The translations under genes and the position numbers were made by a program. Shown one piece after another: positions 25,138 to 33,715 of a stretch of 64,000 bases of DNA; within the stretch, counting starts at the first letter, position 1, and the number at the start of each line of letters is the position of its first letter. The notes under the pieces are model-generated. The model was not told the origin of the DNA, did no database searches, and saw nothing but the letters and a program-made list of their open reading frames with translations. Source of the stretch: Mycobacterium sp. shizuoka-1 (lineage in GTDB: Bacteria > Actinomycetota > Actinomycetes > Mycobacteriales > Mycobacteriaceae); the NCBI RefSeq assembly GCF_002723835.1, contig NZ_BEWG01000081.1, positions 1 through 64,000 on the forward strand. Reading direction: 5' to 3'.

Positions 25138-25932
25138 GTGGCGGTATCGATGAATGCGCTGGCCGATGACCTGGCCGCCGAGACCGCCGACCTGCGCGAC
25201 CTGCTACTGCCGCTGAGCGACGCCGATTGGCGCCGGTCTACGCCAGCGGAAGGGTGGTGTATCGGCGACCAGGTATCGCACCTGGCCTACTTCGATGACG
25301 TCGCCGTGCAAGCGGCGACCGACGCAGACGGCTTCCTCGCCGAGTTGGCCCGGCTGAACGCCGACGGCGGGGTCAACCCGGATTCGATCGCCACGCGCTA
25401 TCACGAGATGTCCGGCGAGGAGCTGCTGGCCTGGCTGGACCAGGCGCGAAGCCGCCTGCTGGCCGTGTACAGCTCGCTCGACCCGTCCACACGAGTGCCG
25501 TGGTTCGGCCCACCGATGAGCGCCGCGTCGTCTCTGACCGCTCGGCTGATGGAGACCTGGGCGCACGGCCAGGACATCGCCGATGCGCTCGGCATCGGCC
25601 GCGAACCCACCCACCGGCTGCGCCACGTCGCCCACCTGGGCGTGCGCGCGCGGGCGTTCAGCTATACGGCCAACGGGCGTCAGGCGCCGGATTTGCCGGT
25701 GCGGGTCGAGCTCACCGCACCAAGTGGCGCGATGTGGAGTTGGGGCCCCCAGGACGCCGTGGATCGGGTGAGCGGGCCTGCGCTGGACTTCTGTCTGGTG
25801 GTGACCCAGCGGCGGCACCGCGACGACACCGCGTTGGTGATCAGCGGGTGTGCGGCGGGGGAGTGGATGGCCATCGCCCAGGCGTTCGCCGGACCCGCGG
25901 GAGCGGGCCGGAAGAGGGGACAGTTCCGATGA
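25138..25932 (+). CDS. TIGR03084-type DinB-fold protein (mycothiol maleylpyruvate isomerase-like)
   Basis: A 264-residue protein. The N-terminal four-helix bundle has WCIGDQVSHLAYFD, where the His matches a metal ligand of the DinB/MDMPI fold; MSAASSLTARLMETWAHGQDI supplies the second His/Glu-containing helix. The C-terminal SCP2-like part ends DTALVISGCAAGEWMAIAQAFAG. Actinobacterial relatives use mycothiol or bind a metal; no activity is established for this subfamily. It overlaps the AtuA gene by ATGA, so it belongs to the same pathway. GTG 25138 follows AAGGGAC; ATG 25150 is an alternative. Confidence 0.8.
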   Translation: MAVSMNALADDLAAETADLRDLLLPLSDADWRRSTPAEGWCIGDQVSHLAYFDDVAVQAATDADGFLAELARLNADGGVNPDSIATRYHEMSGEELLAWLDQARSRLLAVYSSLDPSTRVPWFGPPMSAASSLTARLMETWAHGQDIADALGIGREPTHRLRHVAHLGVRARAFSYTANGRQAPDLPVRVELTAPSGAMWSWGPQDAVDRVSGPALDFCLVVTQRRHRDDTALVISGCAAGEWMAIAQAFAGPAGAGRKRGQFR

Positions 25933-27665
25933 CGGCGACAACCGATCGTGCCTCGGTGGTGCGGATCGCCAACTGTTCCGGGTTCTACGGCGACCGCATC
26001 GCTGCCGCGCGCGACATGGTCGAGGGCGGCCCCATCGACGTGCTGACCGGGGACTATCTGGCCGAGCTGACCATGCTCATTCTCGCCAAGGCGCAGCGGA
26101 AGGATCCGGGCGCCGGGTACGCGAAGACGTTTCTCACCCAGATCGAGCAGGTGCTCGGCACCTGCCTGGATCGCGGCATCAGGATCGTGGCCAATGCCGG
26201 CGGGCTGAACCCGGCGGGCCTTGCCGGCGCTGTCCGCGACGTGGCGGCTGAGCTCGGGCTCGACGCGCGGGTGGCCCACGTGCAAGGTGACGACCTGCGC
26301 GGCAAACTGACGGCCATCACCCCGCCGGTGGGCGGGGAGCCCGTCTCGGCCAACGCCTACCTCGGGGGGTGGGGTATCGCGGCCGCCCTCGACGCGGGTG
26401 TCGATGTGGTGGTGACCGGCCGGGTCACCGACGCGTCGCTGGTCCTCGGGCCGGCGGCGTGGTGGCATGGCTGGCGAAGCGACGACTGGGATGCGCTGGC
26501 CGGCGCGGTCGTCGCCGGGCACGTCATCGAGTGCGGGCCGCAGGCGACCGGTGGCAACTACGCGTTCGCCGAGGACCTGCCCGACTCACGCTATCCGGGT
26601 TTTCCAATCGCCGAGGTCGCCGCGGACGGGTCGTCGGTGATCACCAAACACCCGGGTACCGGCGGCCTCGTGTCGGTCGGCACGGTCACCGCGCAGCTGC
26701 TCTACGAGATCGGCCCGCCCGCCTACCTCGGGCCCGACGTCATCACGCACTTCGACACCATCACCCTCACCCAGGCCGGCCCGGACCGGGTCGCGATCCG
26801 CGGCACCCGGGGCAGCCCCCCACCGCCCACCCTCAAAGTTGCGCTCAACGACGCCGGCGGGTTCCGCAACACCATGACGATGGTGCTCACCGGGCTGGAC
26901 ATCGAGGACAAGGCCGCCCGCGCGGAAGCGATGCTGTTCGACGTACTGGGTGGACGCGACCGCTTTGCCGAGGTCGACGTGCGGCTGCTGCGCTTCGACA
27001 CCGCCGACGCGCCGACCAATGAGCAGGCCACCGCTCACCTGCGGGTCACCGTCAAAGACCACGACCCCGCGAAGGTGGGCCGCCGCTTCTCCAACGCGGT
27101 GATGGAACTGGCGCTGGCCGGCTACGCAGGTTTCCACACCACCAGCCCGCCCACCTCGGAGTCGGCCTACGGGGTCTACCGGCCCGCGGCGGTGCCCCGC
27201 GCGATGGTCGAGCATGTCGTGGTGCTGCCCGACGGCGAGCGCCGTGTAGTGCCCGATCCACCCGCAGCCGCCGCGCTCGTGGTGGACCCCGTTGCTGCCC
27301 CGCCGGCGTGCCAGCCGGCCGGGCCGACCCGGCGCGCCCCGCTCGGCCGGGTCTGCGGCGCCCGCTCGGGTGACAAGGGCGGCGACGCCAACATCGGGCT
27401 TTGGGCACGCCACGACAACGGGTACGCGTGGCTGCGCGAGTACCTCACCGTGCAGCGGATACGCGAGCTGCTCGGCCCCGAGGTCGCCGACCTGAAGATC
27501 GACCGGTTCGACCTGCCCAACCTGCGCGCGATCAACATCGTTGTGCACGGCCTGCTCGGCGACGGGGTGGCCTCCTGCACCAGGCCCGACCCGCAGGCCA
27601 AGGGGCTGGGGGAGTACCTACGAAGCCGCATAGTCGACATCCCCGAGGCGCTGCTCGACAGCTAA
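25929..27665 (+). CDS. AtuA-family protein (acyclic terpene utilisation, DUF1446)
   Basis: A 578-residue two-domain protein. The first about 450 residues are the AtuA core (DUF1446), with RIANCSGFYGDR, NAGGLNP, GVDVVVTGRVTDASLVLGP and GPQATGGNYAFAED. The last about 110 residues, from PLGRVCGARSGDKGGDANIG, form the ferredoxin-like AtuA C-terminal domain. ATG 25929 overlaps the upstream stop and follows GAGGGGAC. AtuA is needed for growth of Pseudomonas on citronellol and geraniol, but its reaction is unknown. Presence with carboxylase alpha/beta and a crotonase reproduces most of the Atu core in an actinobacterium. Confidence 0.9.
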   Translation: MTATTDRASVVRIANCSGFYGDRIAAARDMVEGGPIDVLTGDYLAELTMLILAKAQRKDPGAGYAKTFLTQIEQVLGTCLDRGIRIVANAGGLNPAGLAGAVRDVAAELGLDARVAHVQGDDLRGKLTAITPPVGGEPVSANAYLGGWGIAAALDAGVDVVVTGRVTDASLVLGPAAWWHGWRSDDWDALAGAVVAGHVIECGPQATGGNYAFAEDLPDSRYPGFPIAEVAADGSSVITKHPGTGGLVSVGTVTAQLLYEIGPPAYLGPDVITHFDTITLTQAGPDRVAIRGTRGSPPPPTLKVALNDAGGFRNTMTMVLTGLDIEDKAARAEAMLFDVLGGRDRFAEVDVRLLRFDTADAPTNEQATAHLRVTVKDHDPAKVGRRFSNAVMELALAGYAGFHTTSPPTSESAYGVYRPAAVPRAMVEHVVVLPDGERRVVPDPPAAAALVVDPVAAPPACQPAGPTRRAPLGRVCGARSGDKGGDANIGLWARHDNGYAWLREYLTVQRIRELLGPEVADLKIDRFDLPNLRAINIVVHGLLGDGVASCTRPDPQAKGLGEYLRSRIVDIPEALLDS

Positions 27666-27720
27666 CCCGACCACAGACCACCCGCCGGCCGAGACCGACG
27701 CCCCATCCGCGCGCGGTTGA

Positions 27721-28875
27721 TCAGTCGATGAGCTCGACAATGGTCGCGTTGGCCATGCCGCCGCCTTCACACATGGTTTGCAGCCCAAAACGAATGCCCT
27801 GATCACGCAGGTGGTGCACGAGCCGGGTCATCAGGATCGCCCCCGACGCGCCCAGGGGATGCCCGACCGCGATCGCGCCGCCCAGCGGATTCACCCGCGC
27901 CGGATCGGCACCCGTCTCCGCCAGCCAGGCCAGCGGCACCGCCGCGAACGCCTCATTCACCTCAAACGCCCCGATATCACCGATGGACAACCCGCCACGG
28001 CGGAGCACCTTCGCCGTCGCCGGGATCGGTCCCGTCAGCATCACGACCGGATCATTTCCCGCCACCGCGCCGGCATGGTAGCGGACGACGGGGGACAGGC
28101 CGAGTTCTTTGGCCCGCTCCGGCGAGCTGACCAGCACGGCGGCGGCCCCGTCCGAGATCTGGGAGGCGTTACCGGCATGGATGACCCCGTTTTCGAGGAA
28201 GGACGGTGTCAGTTTCGCCAGCTTCTCGACGGTGCTGCCGCGGCGCACCCCTTCGTCGGCCGCCAGGCCGGGGGCTTCCGGGACCGCGACGAGCTGGCCG
28301 TCGAAGGCGCCGGCGTCGATAGCCGCCGCGGTCTTGGCGTGGCTCGCGCAGGCAAATTCGTCGAGTGTGCGCCGAGAAAAGCCCCATTTCGCCGCGATCA
28401 TCTCGGCTCCACGGCCCTGATGGAAGGTCCCTCCCTCGAGGGCCGTCTCGTAGCGGCGTAGCAGCCGTGGCCCGTAGGGCAGCCCGACGTCGCGACCGGC
28501 GCCTAACGGAACCCTGCTCATGCACTCCACGCCGCCGGCGACGACGAGATCGTACTGGCCCGACATCACCATGGCGGCCGCGAAATCCAGCGCCTGCTGG
28601 CTGGAGCCGCAGGCCCGGTTGACGGTGGTGCCGGGCACGGTGTCGGGCCAGCCGGCGGCCAGCGCCGCGGAACGGCCCACGTTCGCCGACTGGTCACCGA
28701 CCTGGTTCACGCAACCCCAGATGACGTCGTCGATCAGGGCAGGGTCCACCCCGGTGCGCTCGACCAGCGCCTCCAGCACCCGTGCGGACAGATCTACTGG
28801 GTGCACATCTGCCAGCGCACCGCCCCGCTTGCCGATGGGCGTCCGTATCGCTTCGACGATCACCGCCTCAGGCAT
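27721..28875 (-). CDS. Acetyl-CoA C-acyltransferase (thiolase)
   Basis: A 384-residue thiolase with the nucleophile in NRACGSSQQALDFA (Cys about 90), GHPLGASGA with the catalytic His, and MCEGGGMANATIVE with the second Cys. ATG 28875 follows GGGAGG. It cleaves a beta-ketoacyl-CoA with CoA to release acetyl- or propionyl-CoA. It is convergent with the AtuA operon (55-base gap) and downstream of a crotonase and two acyl-CoA dehydrogenases, a full beta-oxidation set except for the dehydrogenase. Confidence 0.94.
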   Translation of the reverse strand: MPEAVIVEAIRTPIGKRGGALADVHPVDLSARVLEALVERTGVDPALIDDVIWGCVNQVGDQSANVGRSAALAAGWPDTVPGTTVNRACGSSQQALDFAAAMVMSGQYDLVVAGGVECMSRVPLGAGRDVGLPYGPRLLRRYETALEGGTFHQGRGAEMIAAKWGFSRRTLDEFACASHAKTAAAIDAGAFDGQLVAVPEAPGLAADEGVRRGSTVEKLAKLTPSFLENGVIHAGNASQISDGAAAVLVSSPERAKELGLSPVVRYHAGAVAGNDPVVMLTGPIPATAKVLRRGGLSIGDIGAFEVNEAFAAVPLAWLAETGADPARVNPLGGAIAVGHPLGASGAILMTRLVHHLRDQGIRFGLQTMCEGGGMANATIVELID

Positions 28876-28919
28876 GCCAACCTCCCATACCCATTACCGA
28901 ATAATCTCTAATAAGCATT

Positions 28920-28930
28920 GTGATGATCAC
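28920..28930. promoter_or_regulatory. GTGATGATCAC palindrome upstream of the thiolase
   Basis: An 11-base perfect palindrome with a single central base, 45 bases upstream of the thiolase start, beside an AT-rich patch (28893-28919). Its size fits a GntR- or MarR-like half-site pair. Candidate operator only. Confidence 0.3.
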
Positions 28931-28975
28931 CTCTGACGTGATGGATCCAACTCCGGTTTCGTGCTCGCTTTACGT

Positions 28976-29704
28976 CTACCGTCGGCGCATTGACCACATT
29001 TGCGGGGCGCGCTCGGTCTGTACAGCCACGTCCCAGCCCAGTGCCGGCGGCCCTGTCTCCAGCCGGAAGGTGCGCGCCATGGCGCGGGCAAGCGAAGGGT
29101 CTTTCGCCGCTTCGCGGGCAAGTTCGAACGCCTGTTCCTCGACGGCCTCGTCGGCAACCGATTCCCACGCAAGGCCCAATTGCGCCGCGCGGTCTCCATC
29201 GATCTCCGCGCCACACAGCGCCATCGCGGCGGGGGCTTCGCGGCCGGCGAGGCGGGAGAGCAGCACGAAGTGTCCCCCGCCCGGGTGCAGACCGATGCGC
29301 TGGAAGCCCGACATCAGCCGCGCGGTGCGAGCGACGATCCGCAGGTCGGTGGCCAACGCGAGGTTCAGGCCCGCGCCGACGGCCGGGCCGCGCACGGCGG
29401 CAATCGTCACCGCCCGGATCGACCCGATCCGGGTGAACGCGGCATAGATGGCGGACAGGCTGGCATAGGTGCTCTCTTCGGCGGGGTCTGATCCAGCGTC
29501 GCCGAGCGTCGTGGTGTGCGCTCCCGCGCAGAACGATCCGCCGGAGCCGCGGATCACCAGCGCGCCGATGGAGTCGTCGGCGTCGATTCGATCGGCGGCG
29601 GCGACCAGTTCCCGGGACATCTCCGGTGTCAGCGCGTTGCGCCGCTGGGGCGCGGCCAGGGTGAGGGTGGCCACGCCGCTTTCGACGGTGAGCTCGATCT
29701 CCAT
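28976..29704 (-). CDS. Enoyl-CoA hydratase/isomerase (crotonase family)
   Basis: A 242-residue crotonase with SFCAGAH and RGPAVGAGLNLALATDLR oxyanion peptides. FQRIGLHPGGGHFVLLSRL lacks the ordinary glutamate pair of classical hydratases, so isomerase or another crotonase chemistry is possible. ATG 29704 follows GGAGG. It lies 20 bases after the small acyl-CoA dehydrogenase and is probably co-transcribed. Confidence 0.88.
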   Translation of the reverse strand: MEIELTVESGVATLTLAAPQRRNALTPEMSRELVAAADRIDADDSIGALVIRGSGGSFCAGAHTTTLGDAGSDPAEESTYASLSAIYAAFTRIGSIRAVTIAAVRGPAVGAGLNLALATDLRIVARTARLMSGFQRIGLHPGGGHFVLLSRLAGREAPAAMALCGAEIDGDRAAQLGLAWESVADEAVEEQAFELAREAAKDPSLARAMARTFRLETGPPALGWDVAVQTERAPQMWSMRRR

Positions 29705-29723
29705 GTTCCTCCGTTCAGGCGGG

Positions 29724-30779
29724 TTACATGCCGGTGATCGTCGGCCACAGCCCGTCGCCGCCGCCCGCGATGACAGCGCGGCCCAGCTCTCGGGCCCAGT
29801 GTTCGGCGGAGCCGCACTCTTCGCGCCAGGCCCACAGCCGGCGGGTCAGGTGATGTAGGCGGTGTTCCTGGGTAAACCCGATCGCCCCGTGTACCTGATG
29901 GGCAATCCGGGCCGCTGGTCCGGCCGCGGCGCTGGTACGCGCTTTGGCCGCGGCTATGGCCAAGGTCGCGCTGTGCGGATCGGCAGCCACTGCGGCGACC
30001 GCTGCCTGGGCGGCAGCGCCGGCACCCGCAGCCAGGCAGGCCAACTCCGCGATCTGATGGGCCACGGCCTGAAACTGCCCGATGGGCCGACCAAATTGGA
30101 CCCGCTCCCCGGCGTAGCGCACCGTCGCGTCCAGCACTGCATCCAGGGCACCGGAGAGTTGGACCGCGCGGGCGAGCGCACCAAGTCGGCGCAGGTGGCC
30201 CGCGGTGCCTGGCGGAACTTCGGCAAGCGCTGAGCGGGGTATCCGGACTTCATCGGCAGCCAGGTCGTCGCGCGGCTCACCGGCCAGATTGTCGATGCTC
30301 ACCAATCGGCAGTCGGCAGGGTCGACAAGCGCCGCCAGCGCGGGCTGCGGATCGTCGGTCACCACCAGCACGCGTTGAGACACCCGTGCATACGGCACCC
30401 GGTTGGCCACGCCGCGGACGACGGCTCCGGCGCCGTCCGGCGTGAGGGTCAGACCGGCCCCGTAGGCGACCGTCACCGGCCCATCGGGCAGGGCAAGCCC
30501 CGACACGGTGCACCCGGCGGCCACCGGGAACAGCGTCTCCGCCAGCGGGACGGGCGCGGCGTGGCCGGCAGCGACACGCAGCACCGTGGCCGCGTCGGCA
30601 ATTCCACCGCCGGCGCCCCCCAGCCGTTCGTCGACGCCGATCCGGGTCAGCCCGATTTCCTCGAGCCGCTGCCAAAGCTGTGGGCTCCACGAGCCTTCAG
30701 CCGCGGAGATCAGCTCCGGCGTGCAGTGCCGGTCCAGCAGATCCGCTACGGTGCGTTCGACCAGATCGATGTCGCTCAC
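29724..30779 (-). CDS. Acyl-CoA dehydrogenase, small partner of a probable heteromeric pair
   Basis: A 351-residue acyl-CoA dehydrogenase-like protein. RYAGERVQFGRPIGQFQAVAHQ is the FAD region and HGAIGFTQEHRLHHLTRRLW the C-terminal active-site segment. The central EPxxGSD signature is missing, as is common in the short partner of FadE pairs. GTG 30779 overlaps the stop of the longer dehydrogenase. The arrangement repeats that at 11865-14041, so the window has two separate heteromeric-type pairs. Confidence 0.87.
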   Translation of the reverse strand: MSDIDLVERTVADLLDRHCTPELISAAEGSWSPQLWQRLEEIGLTRIGVDERLGGAGGGIADAATVLRVAAGHAAPVPLAETLFPVAAGCTVSGLALPDGPVTVAYGAGLTLTPDGAGAVVRGVANRVPYARVSQRVLVVTDDPQPALAALVDPADCRLVSIDNLAGEPRDDLAADEVRIPRSALAEVPPGTAGHLRRLGALARAVQLSGALDAVLDATVRYAGERVQFGRPIGQFQAVAHQIAELACLAAGAGAAAQAAVAAVAADPHSATLAIAAAKARTSAAAGPAARIAHQVHGAIGFTQEHRLHHLTRRLWAWREECGSAEHWARELGRAVIAGGGDGLWPTITGM

Positions 30780-31948
30780 CGCAACCCCAGCCCGCGCGCC
30801 ACGATGCCGCGGAGCACCTCGTTCGTGCCTCCGCGCAAGGTGAACCCAGGCGCGTGCAGTACCGCCCGGGCTAACTCCCGTTCCAGGGGATGAGGTGAGT
30901 TTCGGCTCGGCTCGACCTGCGCCAGCGCCCGCACGACATCGATGATGTCGTTTTCCACCGTGGTGCCCGCGTCCTTCACCAAGGCGGCGGCGACATCGGG
31001 GGCCTCCCCCCGATCAAGCGATCCGGCTATTTGCAGCGAGAGCCGGCGCAACGCCCACAGCTGCGCCACGAGCGCGCCGACTTCGGTCGCCTGACGCTCA
31101 TCGTCGGGGTCGGCGCCGCGCACCAGTTCGCGCAGCAGCGGCAGCGTCGACAGGAACCGCTCCGGCCCGGAGCGCTCATAGGCAAGTTCGGAGGTGACCT
31201 GCCGCCAGCCCGCGCCGACCTCGCCCAGGACCATGTCGTCGCCGACCCGGACGTCGTCGAGGACGACCTGATTGAAGTGATGCTCGCCGTCCAGCAACCT
31301 GATCGGTGTGATTGTCACTCCCGGCGCGGTCAGATCGACGATGAACTGGCTCAGGCCCGCGTGCCGGTCTTCGTGCTGCAGCGGGGCCGTCCGGCACAAC
31401 GCGATCATGTAGTGGCAGCGGTGGGCCTGGCTGGTCCAGACCTTCGTCCCGTTGAGCACCCAACCGTCTCCGTCGCGTCGCGCGCCAGTCCGGATGGAGG
31501 CCAGATCCGAACCGCTATCGGGCTCACTCATCCCGATGGCGAAGAAGCACCGGCCTGCCGCCATCGCGGGCAGGAGCTTCTCGCGCTGCGACTCGGTGCC
31601 GTAGCGCAGCAATGCCGGCCCGCTCTGCCGGTCGCTGACCCAGTGCGCCACTACCGGCGCTCCGGCGGCGAGCAACTCCTCCACCACGACGAACCGATGC
31701 AGCGCTGGTCGCTCATGACCGCCGTAGCGGCGCGGCCAGGTCATCCCAAGCCAACCGCGATCCCCGAGGCGCGCCGAGAAGGCCGGGTCGAAACCGGCCA
31801 GCCAGGCGTCGGTCTGCGGCTCGAACGCGCCTCGGCGCAGTTCTTCGTTGAGGAATGCCCGGACCTCATCGCGCAATTGTTCGGCCTCGGCGGGAAGTTC
31901 GACGTCCGGCAGCCTTAGCAGCGGCGAGGCCATCGTTGACGTCGCCAT
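30776..31948 (-). CDS. Acyl-CoA dehydrogenase, long partner of a probable heteromeric pair
   Basis: A 390-residue dehydrogenase with IGMSEPDSGSDLASIRT, ELAYERSGPERF and the C-terminal RGGTNEVLRGIVARGL. ATG 31948 follows AGGTGG; ATG 31933 is possible. It is the first gene of a minus-strand unit running dehydrogenase, dehydrogenase, crotonase, with the thiolase behind. Its upstream region is part of a duplicated segment (32008-32546). Confidence 0.9.
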   Translation of the reverse strand: MATSTMASPLLRLPDVELPAEAEQLRDEVRAFLNEELRRGAFEPQTDAWLAGFDPAFSARLGDRGWLGMTWPRRYGGHERPALHRFVVVEELLAAGAPVVAHWVSDRQSGPALLRYGTESQREKLLPAMAAGRCFFAIGMSEPDSGSDLASIRTGARRDGDGWVLNGTKVWTSQAHRCHYMIALCRTAPLQHEDRHAGLSQFIVDLTAPGVTITPIRLLDGEHHFNQVVLDDVRVGDDMVLGEVGAGWRQVTSELAYERSGPERFLSTLPLLRELVRGADPDDERQATEVGALVAQLWALRRLSLQIAGSLDRGEAPDVAAALVKDAGTTVENDIIDVVRALAQVEPSRNSPHPLERELARAVLHAPGFTLRGGTNEVLRGIVARGLGLR

Positions 31949-32007
31949 CAGCCGACCACCTGCCAAGCGAGGCTCGGTCCCGATCCGTCGCCGCGCGGGC
32001 TGTGCGT

Positions 32008-32546
32008 GCACTGATCATGCGGAATGGCAGGCACGATCCCGTTCTTCCGGGCTAGAGCTGGGCGAGCAGGGGAGGTACTCCGATGTCCGGCGGCCATGGT
32101 CTCAAGACTACCCTATAGATCGTAATCATTATGATCTGATGCCCCGGATTGATTACCGGGGATTCGTCACCGCGGTGCCCAGCCGATGTCGGTGGTCCGG
32201 GTGGGCCAGCTCGCGCATGCCCGATGGTGTGGAGTCCCCAACAGGTCGGCGGCGCCGTGCTCGGTCACCACCGTCGGCGCACGCTGTGCTGGCCGGACCG
32301 TCCAAGCGGTCCACGATGCGCGAGACGGACCCGTGTGTTTGCCGCCGATGGCAGTGCCACCACGCCCACCCTCCTGGTGACATGGCCCCGCCGTGCAGGA
32401 AGTCGACCTGACCACTGACCACCGATCGCGCCGCGCCGGCATTCGGCGCATTCTCGGCAGGACCGGAAGGTGACTCGACTCGCCCCGGATGAGTCGGAGC
32501 CGTTGGCTGGTCTACCCTCACGGCCGAACCGAAATGCCATAATCAT
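32008..32546. repeat. Diverged copy A of a duplicated segment (intergenic plus CoA-transferase 3' end)
   Basis: This stretch matches 35093-35560 in order and orientation: CACTGATCA, then CACGATCCC, TTCCGGGCTA, GGGCGxGCAGGGGA, GTAATCATT, then the 3' part of a CoA-transferase gene. Divergence is clear but the colinear matches are unmistakable by eye. The segment therefore arose by duplication, with copy A decaying. Confidence 0.75.
32153..32546 (-). pseudogene. Decayed 3' fragment of an acetyl-CoA hydrolase/transferase-family gene
   Basis: Peptides of the intact gene at 35237-36499 recur here but scattered over three reading frames: RRGAIGGQ, GQVDFLHGGAMSPGG, GVVALPSAANT, GSVSRIVDRLDGPA, VVTEHGAADLLG and MRELAHPDHRHRLGTAV. 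They appear in the correct order, so at least four frameshifts have accumulated. The 5' two-thirds of the gene is absent. No functional product is possible. Confidence 0.85.
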
Positions 32547-32739
32547 TCGAACGGATTAGAAATTCACGACCCGCAGGATGGGCGGTCAGACGTTCACTGC
32601 ACGGCTGTGCCGTGCCAGATCGCAGGAGGACCGACATGGCGACGAACCCGCCGCGATTGCTTTCCTCGTCCGAGGACAGGCTCCCGGGTGAGGAACCGAT
32701 TCCCGCCAACGAGATGCCGCTCAGTCTGGTCGGCGCCCG
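32547..32739. other. Leader region of the LLM oxidoreductase gene
   Basis: About 190 bases with an AT-rich patch around 32536-32570 that may hold the promoter. No gene or recognised motif was found. With the pseudogene and copy A leader it fills the 728-base gap 32012-32739. Confidence 0.3.
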
Positions 32740-33678
32740 ATGAATTCACCGGTGACGGTGAAGGAAGCTGGGTTCGGCGTGATGCTGCCCAATTTCGATC
32801 CCCTACGGCTTGGCGCGCCGCCGCTCCTGGCCGCCGCCCGCCTCGCTGAAGACCTGGGGTTTGACTCAGGGTGGGTTGGCGATCATCTGAGCTTTCATCC
32901 GCCAATATTGGAGCCGTGCGGGGCGCTCGCGGCCGTCGCTGCTGTCACTCAGCGGCTGGTGCTGGGCACCGGCGTGTTGCTCCTGCCGATGCGCAATCCG
33001 GTATGGACCGCCAAGCAGCTCGGGACGGTCGCCGCGCTCGCGCCGGACCGCCTGATCGTCGGAGTCGGTGTGGGCGGGGAGAACCCGGCGGAGTTCAAGG
33101 CCGCCGGGTACCCCGTTGCACAGCGTGGCCGCAGGCTCGACGAGGCGATGGTTGTCGTCGACGCGCTGATGCGCGGCGAGGCCGTGGACCATCCAGGCCC
33201 ATTACTTCCGGTGCGTTCGCCGAAGCTGGAGCCGGTGCCATCGTCTCGCCCGCCGCTGGTTGTCGGTGGCCGATCCGCTCACGCGGTGCGGCGCGCGGCC
33301 CGGCTCGCCGAAGGCTGGTTTGCGGTGTGGCTGAGTCCCCGTCGTGTGCGTGCGGCAGTCGAAGATCTGCGGGCTCACGCAGAGGAGTTCCGCAGGCCGG
33401 TGTGCACAACGGTGATGTTGATGTTCGCGCACATCACCGAAGACGCGGAAACCGGTCGCGCCGAACTCCAACGATTCGTCGCGGGCCAGTACGGCATGCC
33501 CGTCGAAGCAATCGAGAAATGGTGTGTCATCGGAAGCGAGGCGCGGGTGGCCGACGCGCTCGCGGAGTACCGCGACGCCGGCGCCGAGTCGTTCGTGATC
33601 ATGCCGACCGCCGCCAACGTGCTGGCACAGTACGATCGCCTCGCCGCGGTTCGGGAGCGGCTTGCGACGTCCGTCTGA
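32740..33678 (+). CDS. LLM-class flavin/F420-dependent oxidoreductase
   Basis: A 312-residue TIM-barrel protein of the luciferase-like family. FGVMLPNFDP at the N-terminus, LGFDSGWVGDHL, LGTGVLLLPMRNPVWTAKQ and VGVGGENPAEF are typical. Mycobacterial members commonly use F420, but some use FMN, and the sequence alone does not decide. It is convergent with the acyl-CoA dehydrogenase at 33716. The substrate is unknown; a redox step on a ring or aldehyde intermediate would fit the neighbourhood. Confidence 0.88.
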   Translation: MNSPVTVKEAGFGVMLPNFDPLRLGAPPLLAAARLAEDLGFDSGWVGDHLSFHPPILEPCGALAAVAAVTQRLVLGTGVLLLPMRNPVWTAKQLGTVAALAPDRLIVGVGVGGENPAEFKAAGYPVAQRGRRLDEAMVVVDALMRGEAVDHPGPLLPVRSPKLEPVPSSRPPLVVGGRSAHAVRRAARLAEGWFAVWLSPRRVRAAVEDLRAHAEEFRRPVCTTVMLMFAHITEDAETGRAELQRFVAGQYGMPVEAIEKWCVIGSEARVADALAEYRDAGAESFVIMPTAANVLAQYDRLAAVRERLATSV

Positions 33679-33715
33679 CGAGTCGACCGCGTCCCCAGAC
33701 CGAACTCGCAGCTGC

